Of a stretch of DNA of 64,000 nt, positions 1 to 12,604 are shown one piece after another. A program made the translations under genes and the position numbers. The stretch is taken from the NCBI RefSeq assembly GCF_016808335.1, contig NC_053147.1, positions 19,020,913 through 19,084,912 of the forward strand. Reading direction: 5' to 3'. The DNA comes from Panicum virgatum. Lineage: Eukaryota; Streptophyta; Magnoliopsida; Poales; Poaceae. A model generated the notes under the pieces. The model was not told the DNA's origin. It saw only the letters and a program-made list of their open reading frames with translations, and did no database searches. Within the stretch, counting starts at the first letter, position 1. Every line of letters begins with the position of its first letter.

Positions 1-650
1 TAACCATGGCCGCCGGTCGGATGGGCGACCGCGCGCTGAAGTTGGCCTAGCTCGTTCCTGCCCCCCCCCTCTTTTCCGGTTCTAAACCTAAACCTAGGTC
101 AGCTTCCCCAGCTTCGATCTTGGCCGTCGGGGGGGGGGGGGGGGGGTCCCGGAATCCCCTACCTCTTTGTCGGATCCACCCACCTCATCACAGGATCAGG
201 GCTCCTTTTGCCCGGGCCTCATCGAATTCACCCACCTCATCACTGGATCAGGGCTCCTTTTGTCCGGGCCTCCTCGTCGTGGTGCCCGTTCCTCAACGGG
301 GGTGCTTGTCAGCGTGCGCGTGGTGGGGTGGGAGGGGGGGGGCTCGCCGACTGTCAATGACTCGTTGCACCGCCTTCATGCGCGAGATCCTATTGCACCA
401 CCTCCTGCATGGCGGCCTCCGGGCACCCGCTCCCTCCTGGGTGCGGGGTTGCCACTGCCGGTAATGCAGCTTGGCCAGTCTCACCGCCGATGTGGCCCCC
501 CTACGCCTCCCCTGTGGGCCCCCAGGCGTATAAATACTTGGGTTTCCGTTGTGCCTTACTGTACTTGTCCCATGATCAGTCCGCAAGTACGCACAACAGC
601 ACCGGTATCACAACTGCACTCAAAAATATGTTAGTAATGTTATAATTTAA
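1..650. other. GC-rich intergenic DNA without a recognisable gene
   Basis: Open frames exist in several frames on both strands, but they overlap, lack a plausible start context and show no domain, so I do not call a gene. The stretch holds a run of 17 G (130-146), a short tandem duplication (179-272) and a TATA-like string near 528. It could be the edge of a gene or repeat that lies outside the window. Confidence 0.6.
179..272. repeat. Tandem duplication, two 42-bp copies
   Basis: Bases 179-220 recur at 231-272 (period 52) with only two mismatches; both copies carry the core GGATCAGGGCTCCTTTTG. This looks like a recent local duplication in non-coding DNA. Confidence 0.85.
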
Positions 651-3199
651 TCAGAGCTAATAATCTGTAGCAGAAACAAACAGAAAATATAGGACTTCCA
701 TCCTACAGTAGTGTGCCTCACCATTCCCACAAACAAACTGGGAGTCAGTCCTAGAAAGAATCAACATCAAAAACCCCGGGTCCTTCGGTAAGGAACTGAA
801 CAGAGACCGCTCATCTTCGAACTCTGAATTTTAAAATTTTAGCAACAAAGGTGAGTACAATTTTGTACTCGCAAGACTTTGGGTGTATATAAAAAAATTC
901 CTATAATGCATGCATGGTTAATCAAGGAAGGCTGACAGGTTCACTAGCACTAGGGTGCATTTTATTTGGGTATGTCTTTATACACATAATTTTGAAAATA
1001 TTTTATTTTATTTTATAAAATAGACCGACATCACCAACCATGACTCCCCATTTCCCATTTCGCGGTCCTTTGATCCTCTTAATCGGTCCATCATCCTTTG
1101 AACCGGTGCAAGTGTGGTCAAACAATTCCCATACCAAGTTTTTCAAACCAAAACTTCTAAAACCGGCGACTAGCTCAAGCGCTCTTGATCGTGAGCACGG
1201 CTATTCGAATAGTTTTACACTCTGCAGAGGTTGTACACTTTACCCATACGTCATGTTTCGCTTTAATGCCAGCGCGTAGCTAGCACGCATATACACAATT
1301 CCTTAGATGTGTCGTCAAGCTAACATGACAAAGCCGTTACATCAGACGGACCCAAAATATGCTACACGACAATCTGCCGGAGTATCGCGACTCCGTACAT
1401 CTGACCGGGTTAGCTACCCCAACCCGACGAACACCTCGTGCACTCGGGCGGTAGCATCATCTCGGGGCCAACTAACTTAATAAGCTAAGGCCAGTGCCCA
1501 TTTATCCGTATGGTTGCACTGTAATACTTGGCTAGAATAGTGTCAATTATTGGTCCTTAATTTGACACGGGTGATAAATCCCTAAAATGCGCCGGAAACA
1601 CATAAAGAACCAAGCCATATCCATCATCCATTTTATCATCCATATTCTTTTCCTTCATCCTCATACCAACATAAACATTAGACCATATATTCACCCGCGT
1701 TTACCATAGAGTTTTTATCCTTTAAAAGTAACAATATATATCTCTTTTCAAATTATCACCCCAAGTGATACTACGTAAGCGACTGCATCTATATTATACA
1801 CACAGTAAACCAACTAAGTATGTGACTCTAAACTACGTGAATAACCCATAACCTTAGGGTAACAAGGTATAAAAGGGGTACAAAATAACAAAAAAGGTAA
1901 ATGCATTAAAGTAGAACGTGTCCACCCGATATAAAATGACATTTGGACTCATAAAATCATCATTGCATGCATATATTTGTAGGCTTAGGAATTCATATAG
2001 GAGCAAGAATAATCAAAGAGGTGCTTGCCTTGTTGCTGATCGTTCATACTCTCAAGTATTAGCTCAGCGTCTCACTTGGCGTCTGGCATAGTTACGAACG
2101 ACCCGTCGTCTACGCGATTCGGACGAACGACTACACATGCAAAGAACCAAATAAACAGCAATGAACAATCAAATAAACACCATGAGATGATAAAGCAGGA
2201 TTTTGAGAAAAGTTTCTAAAAAAAGTATTTAATTTGAAGTTTATTTGGGCAAATTATGCAGGTTTGAAGCTTAAAATAGATTAAAAGATGTGTGCATTTT
2301 TCTTTTTATTTTTGTGAAGGAAAACGGCAAGAAATGCAAGACACGTGTTGATGTGAGCTCTTATCAAGGTTAAGTGTATGCAAGACGTAATTCCTCTTTT
2401 ATTTTTTTAAAGAAAAACGGACACTTTGCGTCTATGATTAGAGCTAGGGTGTATGGGCGTGTGCAGCCTTGCGCTCACGGTGTCCAACGTCAGCTGGTTC
2501 GCGGCGACTTGGATTATTCCTGGGGCGTGCGAGGACAGCGGCAAGCGCAACGTCCTCCAGCAGCACGCATGCGCACAGTGCCCCGCATGGCCGGTTCGTG
2601 ACGTGCCCGCCCGCGGCGAGAGCACGGGGCAGAGCGGCCGTGGTACCGCAGGTAGGCTTGGCAAGGCCAATCATGCATTCGCGTTCGCGGTGACTAGATA
2701 CAGCTAGCTCGCTTCGCGACATCGGCGACGATGGAATGGGTGTGCCGGTTTGGCCCGGATCAGGGTATGTTCCGTGCTCGGTCGTGACGGACCTGCGTTT
2801 ATGGCTGCGGTGTGTTAGTGTGCTGCAAGGACAGGCTCGGCTTCCTCGTGCTCATGGCCGTTGACGTTGTGGTTGCTCCCGGCAGTGGTTTTAGCTCGGC
2901 GTCATCGTCTTGACGTCGTGGCATAGCAGCTCGATTAGGTTAGAACGGCGCAGAGGTTGGGCCTTTGGCCGTGGCGTGCGCGGTGGCCGGGTTTGTGCAC
3001 GCGCAGGCACTCGGGAAGCCGGGACGCGACGTGGTCGCGGTGCACACGCGGCGCTTCGGCGTGGCCGGACCGCGGCGGCCCAGGTTGGCGAGGCCAAGCT
3101 CGAGCCAAAGGCATGGCCTTTGAGTTCGACCTGGGAAGCCAGGGCTGCGGCACGACCGGCAGCACATGGTGGTTAGCAAGGATAAGAGTCGGCCGGCAC
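651..3199. other. Intergenic DNA, no gene seen
   Basis: Bases 651-2370 are AT-rich with many stops in all frames and look like degraded repeat DNA. From about 2370 to 3190 base composition turns GC-rich and gives overlapping open frames on both strands that I do not recognise. I see no splice pattern or domain. Confidence 0.55.
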
Positions 3200-3351
3200 C
3201 AGGAGCGGAGCTAGAAATTTATTTATTTTATTATTAAAGAGGGCCAATTATATTAATTTATATTAAAATTTAATCAAAATTTAAATATTCAATGTAAATT
3301 TGGGAACCATAGGAGAGCCAGGCCCCTGCCCGCCCCCTATCTCCGCCCCTG
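3200..3351. mobile_element. hAT-type MITE, 152 bp
   Basis: The element starts CAGGAGCGGAGCTAG and ends with the imperfect inverse (CTATCTCCGCCCCTG). It is flanked by 8-bp near-duplicates GCCGGCAC (3192-3199) and GCCGGCGC (3352-3359), one mismatch. Short length, an AT-rich core, CAG...CTG ends and 8-bp target duplication fit a non-autonomous hAT element. The terminal motif is related to that of the larger element at 50749-51519. Confidence 0.75.
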
Positions 3352-4893
3352 GCCGGCGCTCACCGTGGGTCGACGGTGTAGGTGTGGCCGGCGTGACGAA
3401 GGCTCGGTGCGGCACGGCGGTGCTTGGGGTCGCGGTTCCGCTCGTCGCGGCCGTCGGTGACTCGGCGTCGGCGTCCGTGTCGGCGTCGGCGTCTTCGCGC
3501 TTGTGGCCGCCGTCTTCGTCGTCCGTGGCAGCGATGACTTGGTTGGCACATAACGTGTTATGTACGCGTGCGTGGTTGTGCAAAAGAATGCAGCAGCTTG
3601 GCATGGTGGGGGTGCGGTCGCAGCGGCTCTGCCTTGCTAGCTCGTTGGTTGCTACTAGGATAGAACAGAGAGCTCAGGAGGGCGGCAGGCTCATGCATGA
3701 GCTGTGGCTGGGCTAAGCTGTTTTGCTGTTTGCTTTTGCTCACTTGCAAGAACAGAGAGAGGGCAGGCGCTGGTGGCTGCTAGCTATGATGTTATTTGCA
3801 TGTGCGTGCATGTGTGCTAGCTGTGTTGCTCACTCTGCCGACGGAGAGAGAAGAAGGGGTTGGGCAGCCGATGTGCTGGACATGGTGAGCAGTTCAGCTT
3901 GGCATCTAGCTCCGAAGCGCTTGTCCCTGGGATTGAATGCTCTTGCCAGCTCGTCGTCCTTTGGCGAGGACGGCAGCGAGGCGGAGTTAAGGCAGCCAGC
4001 GCGCGGCGCGGAGGAGATGAGGACGACGTCGACGCCGGCGGCGCTGACGTGTGGGCTCGGGTGAGCAGGGCGCCGCGGGAAGGAGGAGAGGTGGCGGCCG
4101 AACGGGCTGTGCGGCAGGGTGGGCCGGCTGGGTTTTGGCCCAAGCCGAGGTGAGCTCTTTCCTTTGTTAAAAAAAAAGATTCAAATCAAGGTTCAAACTC
4201 AAACCAAATTTGTTCAAAAACATTGAGAAGCTCACCAGGATTTATTTAGTATTTTAGGATTTGTATGTAAAAGTTTGAGAATTATTTTACCACTCATCTT
4301 TTAGCAATATTTTTAAACATGCTCAAGGAGGGTTATTAATGCATAAAGTATGAGAAGAGCCAAATAAAAACCAAATCAAGCATTGATTGATTGATTTATT
4401 TATTTAATTTTATTTATATTTGAAATTTTGGGCTGTTACATCCCCCTTGCCGGCCATCACCTTCTATGGGGTCACCACTACTCTGCCTCCCCCCCTACAC
4501 ACATTTTCGCCGGTGTGCCGGTGGTCGCGCTAGAGCCAGCCTCGCGCTCTCCTCTTAGCAGTTGCATATGTAGTGCCTTCGTGTGCTACACCTTTTCTTC
4601 TTTGCCATGATGTGCTCTATTGTGCCACTGCTCCAAGGTCGTATGAGTCATCAAGTTTGCCTACTTCAATTTTGGCGGATGCTTTTGCCACCGTTACCGT
4701 GCGTCTCTCCTATGGTGGATACGCAGTCATCATATTACTGCTTCAGCAGATGCTTTCATGCTAGTGTCGTGACACAAGATTGCTCCGGATGGATGCTTTA
4801 ATTTGCCGCGCATGGTGGTTCGGAATGTCTGTCATCTTTGATTGAAAGCTTTGCTATCCTTCAGTTTAGGCAGTTGGCTTAGGAAGTCCAACA
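3352..4893. other. GC-rich then AT-rich intergenic DNA, no gene seen
   Basis: Bases 3352-4150 are GC-rich with low-complexity GGCGTC-type repeats near 3460-3500 that open frames on both strands. From 4150 the sequence is AT-rich, then mixed. No domain or consistent exon structure is visible. Confidence 0.5.
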
Positions 4894-5197
4894 CTCAGAC
4901 GTTCACCCTGCTCCAGAAGTTGATGCGGGCGTAGAGGTCGAAGATGGGTGGCTGGTTGAGGCCACCGTAGTTGCCGTACCTGAACTTTGCGCACAGGAGG
5001 TACTTAAGGTCTTAAGCTCGGCCACAAGGGATCGTAGCACATAGCAGCTGCGCGCGGCTTCGAGGTAGTGCTTAGGGAGCGTCGGCGTGATGTGCTCGAC
5101 CGAGATGTTCCGGTTGGAGCCGGCGTCGTTTAAGGCGACGTACGAGGCGTACGACAGCTTGGTGGCGTGTTCCACGGAGTTTGTCGTCCCCGACAGG
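4894..5197 (-). pseudogene. Broken last-exon-like gene fragment, family not recognised
   Basis: On the minus strand a reading frame follows a good acceptor (CTGCAG, ending at 5198) and runs to a stop at 4894-4896. The reading frame looks protein-like, but continuity requires a frame change at 5003-5016, where CTTAAGGT is followed by a near-copy CTTAAGCT, an 8-bp insertion. After the shift the frame ends in a short aromatic-rich tail (…NFWSRVNV). No upstream exons or promoter could be assigned. I do not recognise the family. It is probably a truncated and disrupted gene copy rather than an active gene. Confidence 0.45.
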
Positions 5198-5501
5198 CTG
5201 CAGTCTATGCTGAATTGCTGATGAAACCTGCAACAGCGAAGCACCTCACGTTCTTCAATCGTAAGCAGAATCTGTGTTGTCATGATGCATATGCCATCTA
5301 TACATGCAGTAAGAAGGATCTGAAACTTTGTGAAACCATTGAGAATTTGAGATGTTATAATTAAACATACCAACGCTATTCGGTGGTGGCAAGACCGAGG
5401 AGCAGCAACCACGACGTTGCCACCATTCTTTCTGGCATTGTCATTGCTCAATTTCCCAAGCTAGCAGCCGATGAAACAGTTTGTGATTTCAAACCTATGT
5501 A

Positions 5502-5751
5502 CTACCTCCGTGAATATAACAACTTTTAGACTTGATCAAAATCAATATTTTCATCTTTGACTAACAATATCTTCAAAAATAATTACTTTTACATAGAAAA
5601 AAATCATATATTATAATAGTTGGTTTTATTGTGAATAAACTAGTATTACTTTTATGTTGTTAATAATCTTTATAACCTTTTTTTACCATCTACAGTGAAG
5701 TTTTAAAGATTTGACTTAAAAACTTAAAAATGGCTATATTTTGAAACAGAG
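5502..5751. mobile_element. Stowaway-like MITE, ~250 bp
   Basis: The left end is CTACCTCCGTGAATATA and the right end reads TTTTGAAACAGAG, with TA dinucleotides on both sides (5500-5501 and 5752-5753). The CTACCTCCGT end, TA target site and AT-rich interior are typical of Tc1/mariner-derived Stowaway elements of grasses. No coding capacity. Confidence 0.75.
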
Positions 5752-7084
5752 TACTAGGTATACCCCTTAAATGCGTAGCAAATCGTTGTCTAGATGGTGA
5801 GCAAGTATCGTTTACCCCAGTGGCCTCTACCTCGATGACGGGAAATACCAGTTGATTAGCATATTAATGACATCAGAATTACAGAAAAATTAATCAGGTC
5901 AGCGCCATTTTTATGCAGTACAAAGCTTTGTCCTAGTGGAGAACAAGCTTTTTAGTGTGGTTCCCTGGTATGATAGTGTGAGGATATCCAACAGCGCTTA
6001 AATCCTGCTGTCAGTGGGCCCTTCTATAACCTTCATGACACCAATGGAAACTGCCGTACATTCTCAGTTTGTTCTTTATTTTTTTTTAAAAAAGAAACAT
6101 TCTAAAGTGGATATTGAAAAAGGATGTTACTACCTACTCCATTTAGCAGAATTTACATGGAGTAGGATCTGAAATGTTGTAAAACCATGGATTACCCTGG
6201 TGGCAGGGTAACGACGAGGAAGGTAAGCAGCGTATATGAATTTTTTTCATGTATATGTGTACGCATGCGCTATCAAAGCCATCCATCTTTGAATCAATGG
6301 CGAGGTGAATCATGAGTAATTAAAAGAATAATACGTAGATTGATGAGGTGAATCAATGGTTGGATGAAGAGAAATCAACGGCTGAGAAAAAAGTATGTGG
6401 TCACATGAACATGTGGTTTTACGCCTCCCACCAAGCAAGCCACAGGTCCACATCGACGCTGACGTTGTTCTCGGCACTGAATGATCAAATGTCTTCATTG
6501 CACAAGCAACGTAGCCAATAAGGACTCACAGATTTCAGTTGTCAAAGAAAAATAAGGATTGTTAAGCACATTGATTGCATCAGCACTAAAAAAACACGTC
6601 CACTACAAAGCCTGCCCATTGACATAGCGTAGGTCGTCGATGGCTCGATGCCCCCCTGGCGAAACAAACACAAAGCGATTCCTCGTAAGTGGTCCGTACC
6701 GCTTCAATGGCCCTCGTTGGCTAACTCTTCGATGGGAGCAGCATGAGGTCAGTAGATGTGTACTGGAGATTTGCTTGACGGCCATTGCTAATCTTGTTTG
6801 CTTGATTTCTAACTTCTCCGCTCTGGAAATTCCAGGCCAGACATTTTTGGGGGGGAAATAATCCACCATCATATCTAAGTGTGTATTGAACAGGGTTGCT
6901 ACGTAGTAACATGTATATTATAATTTTTTTTCTCTACACGTCATCAGATTAAGATAATGTTTGGTTTAAGGAGTCTTAACACAAGTGGAAATAAAATGAA
7001 GTCATAGGGGAATCACATCAGAATTTCTACGAAACATGAGGGCTAACGATTATACAGTGTACTTTTATTGGAAAAAACACAATC
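5752..7084. other. Intergenic DNA, no gene seen
   Basis: Mostly AT-rich. A short open frame on the plus strand (about 6640-6861) has an exon-like look but no recognisable domain and no companion exons; it may be a gene scrap. Nothing else stands out. Confidence 0.5.
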
Positions 7085-7305
7085 ACTCCGTTCGGTGACC
7101 TACTTTGGGCTCCTCTGCTCTGGGCTGGAGCCACTACAGCCAGCCGCAGCCTGGCTGTTTGATTCCAGCCGTGCTACACAAGAACGAGCCACGAAGACAA
7201 GGAGGATCACCGCCAGTATAGCCGTATAGGGCAGTCAAACGGCTGCATCTGCTCAGCCAAGCGTGAATCAGCCAGGCAGCTGACTTCAACTCAGCCGAAC
7301 GGTGT
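7085..7305. mobile_element. MITE with CCGTTCGG/CCGAACGG ends
   Basis: CCGTTCGG at 7088 and CCGAACGG at 7295-7302 form the ends of a ~220-bp segment rich in CAGCC/GGCTG. The same end motif bounds the element at 43725-43870, so these are probably one MITE family. I could not define a clean target duplication, so superfamily (likely hAT) is uncertain. Confidence 0.55.
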
Positions 7306-8570
7306 AATGGTACTCTTATTTGAGCTTCATGTTCCCACCACCATCACTGCCCACCTCATCACCGTCTAGACCGACCCCACCACCAGTCCGGTGGCCCCGA
7401 CAACTCTAAACCCTAATCTCAGCGGCGCGACGAGCGGCGGTGACGACGTGACGAGCGGTGATGACGACGCGAGGTTGCCGAAGCAACAGTAGTATTGATG
7501 GCCTTTATGTAATGCGTCCTATTGCAGTCGCGCGCGACCTCTATTATTCCGGTGCCCGCCCATCCTTCTTCGGGGCGCCGGCGGGGCTCATCTTGGGCCG
7601 ACTCCCAGCTATCCAGAGGTCAAAACCAAGTTTGGCCCAGCTCAGCTCACAGCACGCGCTGAGAACGGACACGAACTCGGCGGGGAGCGGGCCAGTGGCC
7701 CCGGCGGTGACACGAGGCCACGCCGCCGCGGCCCGCGGGCACGCGCGGTCACGACGGCGCGGTTTCTGAAAGCCACAAGCGGTCTCGAATTCTAAAAAGA
7801 AAAAAACAAGCGGTCTCGAGTCTCGACGCGGGGGTGCGGTCCATGCGGAGAGGTCCCACCCTGGGGATTGTGGGATCGACGCCGGGTGACGGGTCCGGGA
7901 GCGTAGCGCTGCGGCGCTCCGCTCTTCGCTAACCGGAATAGGCGGCGGGGGCTGGCATCTGGGTCACCGGATGACTTGATGGTCTGTGGAAGCTGCGCCG
8001 CGGCGAAAGCGACCCCCCGCATTCGCTGATTGATCCGGCCGGTTGCCATCGGGGTGACGCCTGCCTGAATTGAAAGGAAAAGAAAATCGGGGGTGGTCCG
8101 TGCTTGGTTGGCTCGGTCCTGCCCTGCGTCGGTTTTGCGTTTGCAGCCTCATCCATGACGACAATGTCGTTCTCTGTAAGCTCAACTTTTCCGGCCGTCC
8201 TGTTGCGGAATCACGCTAGCTGTCAACAAATTAGGCACAATGAATATGGACTACATGTGGTTGTTCGTTGTCCACTCTTAAGCGAGAAGAGATCGCCCTC
8301 CTACATCTCCGTCTAATATTTGCTTAGCGCCTCACGTGACTAATCATTTGGTTTCATTTCCATAATCCAATTTAAAACAGGTGCTCTTGAATTTCAGTTG
8401 ATTGGAGGAAGTTCATTTTAGTATAGTTGCAAAAAAACGTGCACTTATTTTATTTTTTTTGCAAAATACGAACCACTACAATTACCCAACCATCCGAGGA
8501 CCAATCCGCAAAACACACCTCAGCCATGACTCACCCGCTGATCAGCGCTAAACCTAGGGGGGGAAGCAGA
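7306..8570. other. GC-rich region upstream of the phosphatase gene
   Basis: Overlapping open frames on both strands reflect GC richness (7540-8160). I see no domain. The last 250 bases before the ATG at 8814 are CT-rich and probably form the promoter and 5' UTR of the phosphatase gene. Confidence 0.5.
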
Positions 8571-8813
8571 TTTGCCGCAACTTAACACGCCACCTGTGCC
8601 CGTCGCCGTCCTGGGTTTAGTTGAGCCGCCCCGCTTCCTTGCCATTTTGGCGTCTCGAAGCCAGCAGATTAATCACCCTCTCTCGATCCCCAAATCCCTC
8701 CCTCCCTCTCCATTCCGCTCCCTGGAATCGAGGGGCGCGGGAGGACACCGCGAAGCGCGTCGCCTCCTAGGGTTTGCCGGCTGGGTGGGGAGCTCCGATC
8801 CGGGCGGGCGGGC

Positions 8814-11800
8814 ATGAGGATTCGGGAGCTCCGGGATGGGCTGGAGGTGGAGGACGACGAGCGGGCGGAGGAGGCGAGCGGTGGCGGCGAGGTGGTCGCG
8901 GTTGTGCGGTTGAAGGCGAAGCGCGCGCTCGTCGGCGCCGGCGCGAGGTTCCTGTTCTACCCGACCCTGCTCTACAACGTCGTCCGCAACCGGTTCGAGG
9001 CCGAGTTCCGCTGGTGGGATCGCGTTGACCAGGTAGGTGCTCATCTTCTGCCTTTCTCCATCCCCGTCTTCTGGAAATTGCGCTAGTGTTCGCGTGTTCT
9101 GGAATTTGCGCTAGTGTTTCACTGTTTTGGACGCGATTAGGAGCTAGGTAAAAACTGGGGACGCCTATATTGCTGTGTTGTTGTTAGCTCACTTGCTGCT
9201 GCTCCAGGGCAGGCTTCCAGGCCTTGATTCATCAAACATATGCAGAATCTGATTATTATGAACACTTATTCTAATAAGGATTGATACTAGAATCATACGA
9301 ACATATATCTGAATTGTGCCAACATTTTCTCGCTGGACAAGCCTTTCTGGTTTGTTCTGGTTCAGTATTCGATCTGCGCAGTATGCCTTTGTTTTTGTTG
9401 GTATCTCTTGGGACTATGTATGTGTTGCTGTTTCCATCAAATGTATGTTGGGATTGTCAGCTTAAATTCAAGTGAATTCGAGTATTCCACCAATAGTAAA
9501 TAAAGTTTCTTCTGAAACGAGTAATTTGAGGAGAACTTCTAGATATGTGTACAATGATATTTCTCCGTTTTCCATCGCACAGCAATGTTATGTTTTGTTG
9601 GGCAATAATGATTAAATGTATCATATAGGTCTGGTCATTGGATCTGATCAGTTGAATTGCTGATGGAATAACAGTTGTCATTCCTTTTTAATTTGCAATA
9701 GATAGTGCAACCTGATTTTCTTACCACCTCTATCTTCAGTATGTTCTGCTAGGTGCTGTTCCATTCCCTAGCGATGTTCCGCGCCTGAAGCAACTTGGAG
9801 TTAGAGGAGTTGTCACATTGAATGAACCCTATGAAACTCTGGTTCCAACATCCCTATACCAGGTAAATTATCATTTACCTCATTGTCTAGCTGCAGAAAT
9901 AAATAAATTCTATCTGAACTTATAATTGCCATCACTTGCCTGTTAGGCTATATTATAACCTATCTGAACTTATAAATTTTATATCTTGAGCTTAATACCA
10001 CTCATAAGTTGGAAACATGTAGCTCAAGCTTCACTCACTGTAGAAATGGTGGAAATCTCATTACTGTCTGTGTCTGCAAAATATAAAGTACCAAACTATC
10101 TGCTCATGTCATTTTATTGCTTTGCTATGCATTCTGCAACCAGCAAATCACTTGGTCACATTGACACTGGTAGACTTGAAGTAGGGAGGTAGCAAGAATG
10201 CAATATATTGTTTTGTATTATCAGCATATATTTCAAGTTTGTTAAAAAGTTCTTTTGTCTAAATAATTATATATATTCGGTTTTTCAGTCTCATGGTATT
10301 AATCATCTTGAAATTCCCACAAGGGACTACCTGTTTGCCCCCTCCCTTGAGCATATTTGTCGGGCAGTGGATTTTATCCATTGTAAGTATTATGCCTTTT
10401 TTCTGAATCAACATGTCAAACATGATTTCAATTTCTATTTGCCTTTTAGGTTTTTTAATTTCTAGACCTAAAATGTGAGGCATCGACAGGTAACTTGTCT
10501 TGCTAGATGTCAACTCAACTTTGGGGTGCTAATTTAGTGGTGCCCAATTCAGACCAGGAAGTAGGTGGTAGGGGATGCCAGGCAGTAGTTGTTAGCTAGG
10601 GTTTAGGGGATGCATACTTTGATATTCTCTGTCATGTAATTGTACATTTTGTCATCTTGGAAGCATAGTGGTATATCTGTTAGCTTAAGATTATACTACC
10701 TCCGTTCTTATATGTTTGATGTTGGTTAGTTCAAAATTGAACTAACCAACGTCAAGAATTGAATAATGGAGGGAGTACCTGCTACCATGTATCATCATGT
10801 ATGTCAGAGACATGACACTGTTGTGAGCTAATTTGTATGGTGCAGTTAGAAAGCGGTAGTTCTTTAATGAGTCAAGGGGTAGGACAGATAGCTTATTAAA
10901 TTGTGCTGACCGTTGTTATCATTGGTTTGGTTTTAAATATTTGTATTAGTACTTTCCTAGCTGACTTTCCTTGTTATCACAGAATTGATATCTGGTGATA
11001 ATCCTCATAAGCAAATTAATTTGAAGGGACCAATAACAAGAAGTCAAAAAAAAAACAAGGATGATTCACAGTAGGAAATAGTAATGGACAGATTCTGCCA
11101 TTGAGCATGGCAAGGTCCAATATGAATAGATACTTAGAAACATTACCGCAATGCTACTGCTCCATTGCTTTAGCAACAATTTAATAGTAAATCCATGTCA
11201 CTGTGTCATGGTTCTTCTATGAATGTTTGTGTGGAAGTCAGGCAGGCAGGACTAATGTCTTGTACTCTTTTTTTCCAGGGAATGAAATGCAAGGTGGTAG
11301 CACCTATGTCCACTGTAAGGCTGGAAGGGGACGAAGCACCACTATAGTTTTGTGCTTTTTGGTAGGACAAGCTGATCTGCAAAGGCTTTAGATGTCTTGT
11401 TTATGTGCTTTAATATAAACTTACTATATGTGTTACTTGCAGATCAAGTACAGGAATATGACTCCGGAAGCAGCTTTGGATCATGCACGGTCTGTGAGGC
11501 CCAGAGTGCTTTTAGCGCCAGCACAGTGGGAGGCATGCAATCTGACCTTGACTATTTTCTACTGCATCTATGCTAGTGTTACTCAGTCTCCAGATTTACC
11601 ACCCCGTGATTGCTGAAATATCATACTTCTTTCTTTCATTCAGGCTGTTAAAACATTCAGCACACTCAGTGCCACGTACAACGCCAGATACCTTTCGATT
11701 GAGAGCTCAAACCTGACCTGCTCAGCGCTATCTTATGAAGAATCCAGTGAACACTCTAGTATGCTGACCAGCAGATGCCATTCCCCAAAGAGCTCGGATG

Positions 11801-12159
11801 AAGACTCGGCAACATCTGATGAAGAATCCAGTGAAGCATCTGTCGCAGACCCTGAAGTTTATGGCTATGCCACCACCGAGTTTGACAGTGAGCATTTTGT
11901 TTTACCTCGCTGCGGGAGTATGCTGTCCAGGCCGACAAGCCCCACCAGGTGCAGTGACTTGGTCTTCATAACTGAAGCAGATCTAGAGGGCTACGAGTCC
12001 TTCACTGATGTTGGGGAGGATGATGTTGAAGATGAAGTGGAAGTAGTGGTCCGCCACAAGCCCATCATGAGGAAGCTCTCCTGCTTCCTTGGGTCCTTGA
12101 AGCTCACAAGTAACTGCCAACCACCACCGAGTCGGTTGACTGAGGTTCGAGCCTGCTAG
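8814..12159 (+). CDS. PTPMT1: PTPMT1-like dual-specificity phosphatase (phosphatidylglycerophosphate phosphatase type)
   Basis: Six coding exons: 8814-9032, 9740-9862, 10289-10382, 11279-11361, 11443-11532, 11644-12159; 374 aa. All junctions keep frame. Exon 4 holds the phosphatase signature HCKAGRGRS (Cys158 nucleophile, Arg164) and exon 3 a likely general acid Asp127 in IPTRDY. The Tyr-rich N-terminus (FYPTLLYNVVRNRFEAEFRWWD) is typical of plant PTPMT1 homologues, which dephosphorylate phosphatidylglycerophosphate for phosphatidylglycerol/cardiolipin synthesis and can act on phosphoinositides. The acidic, Ser-rich C-terminal ~170 residues in one long exon are plant-type and of unknown role. 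The ATG follows a CT-rich leader. Intron 5 (11533-11643) uses a GC donor: the nearby GT choices shift frame and create early stops. Intron 3 contains a Stowaway MITE. Location (mitochondrion/plastid) is inferred from the family only. Confidence 0.93.
10696..10776. mobile_element. Stowaway MITE in intron 3 of the phosphatase gene, 81 bp
   Basis: The ends are CTACCTCCGTTC and AATGGAGGGAG, bordered by TA on both sides. The two halves are close inverse copies along almost the whole length (the centre is TTGGTTAGTTCAA / TTGAACTAACCAA), so a transcript would fold into a hairpin. It lies within the intron 10383-11278, in sense with no splice site overlap. Confidence 0.92.
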
Positions 12160-12426
12160 GTAGATCTGCAATGGTTTCTGCGATCCTTTTTGTACGTTGT
12201 ACATCGGCAGAGTGTAGTTAGCGGCATGAGTTCGCAAAGCCTGCGGAATTCCCTAGGGAGAGAATTGTATGTTGTTGAGAGAGAGAGAGATTTGGTGTTC
12301 GGGAGAGGAGTGTTTGTTCTGTAGAGAGCCAAAGATTTGAGCCATCAGGAGAGAATTGTTTGTTCTGTGGAGAACGAGATACTTGCCTTCGTGCCTGATT
12401 GTAGGTTGTACCCACTGTTGTCCTGG

Positions 12427-12432
12427 AATAAA
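12427..12432 (+). terminator. Polyadenylation signal of the phosphatase gene
   Basis: AATAAA lies about 270 bases after the stop codon at 12159, in a T-rich 3' UTR context with GA-rich repeats (12267-12290). This spacing fits a plant 3' UTR. Alternative sites cannot be excluded. Confidence 0.5.
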
Positions 12433-12480
12433 ATGGTGTGCATGTTTTGAGCGAATATCTGGCGCCTGCTCGCCACTAAG

Positions 12481-12604
12481 CTGTAAATCGAATTCATTTT
12501 GTTTGATGTTTTGCCGTTTTGTTCGATGGATCCAGCCGCAAGCTGCAAATCGGATTCAGTTTGTTTGATGTTCTGCCGTTTTGTTTGATGGATCCAACCG
12601 CAGG
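12481..12604. repeat. 62-bp tandem duplication after the phosphatase gene
   Basis: Bases 12481-12542 repeat at 12543-12604 with few mismatches; each copy contains TTTTGT(T/C)(T/C)GATGGATCCA. It lies just past the AATAAA, in or after the 3' end of the transcript. Confidence 0.85.
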
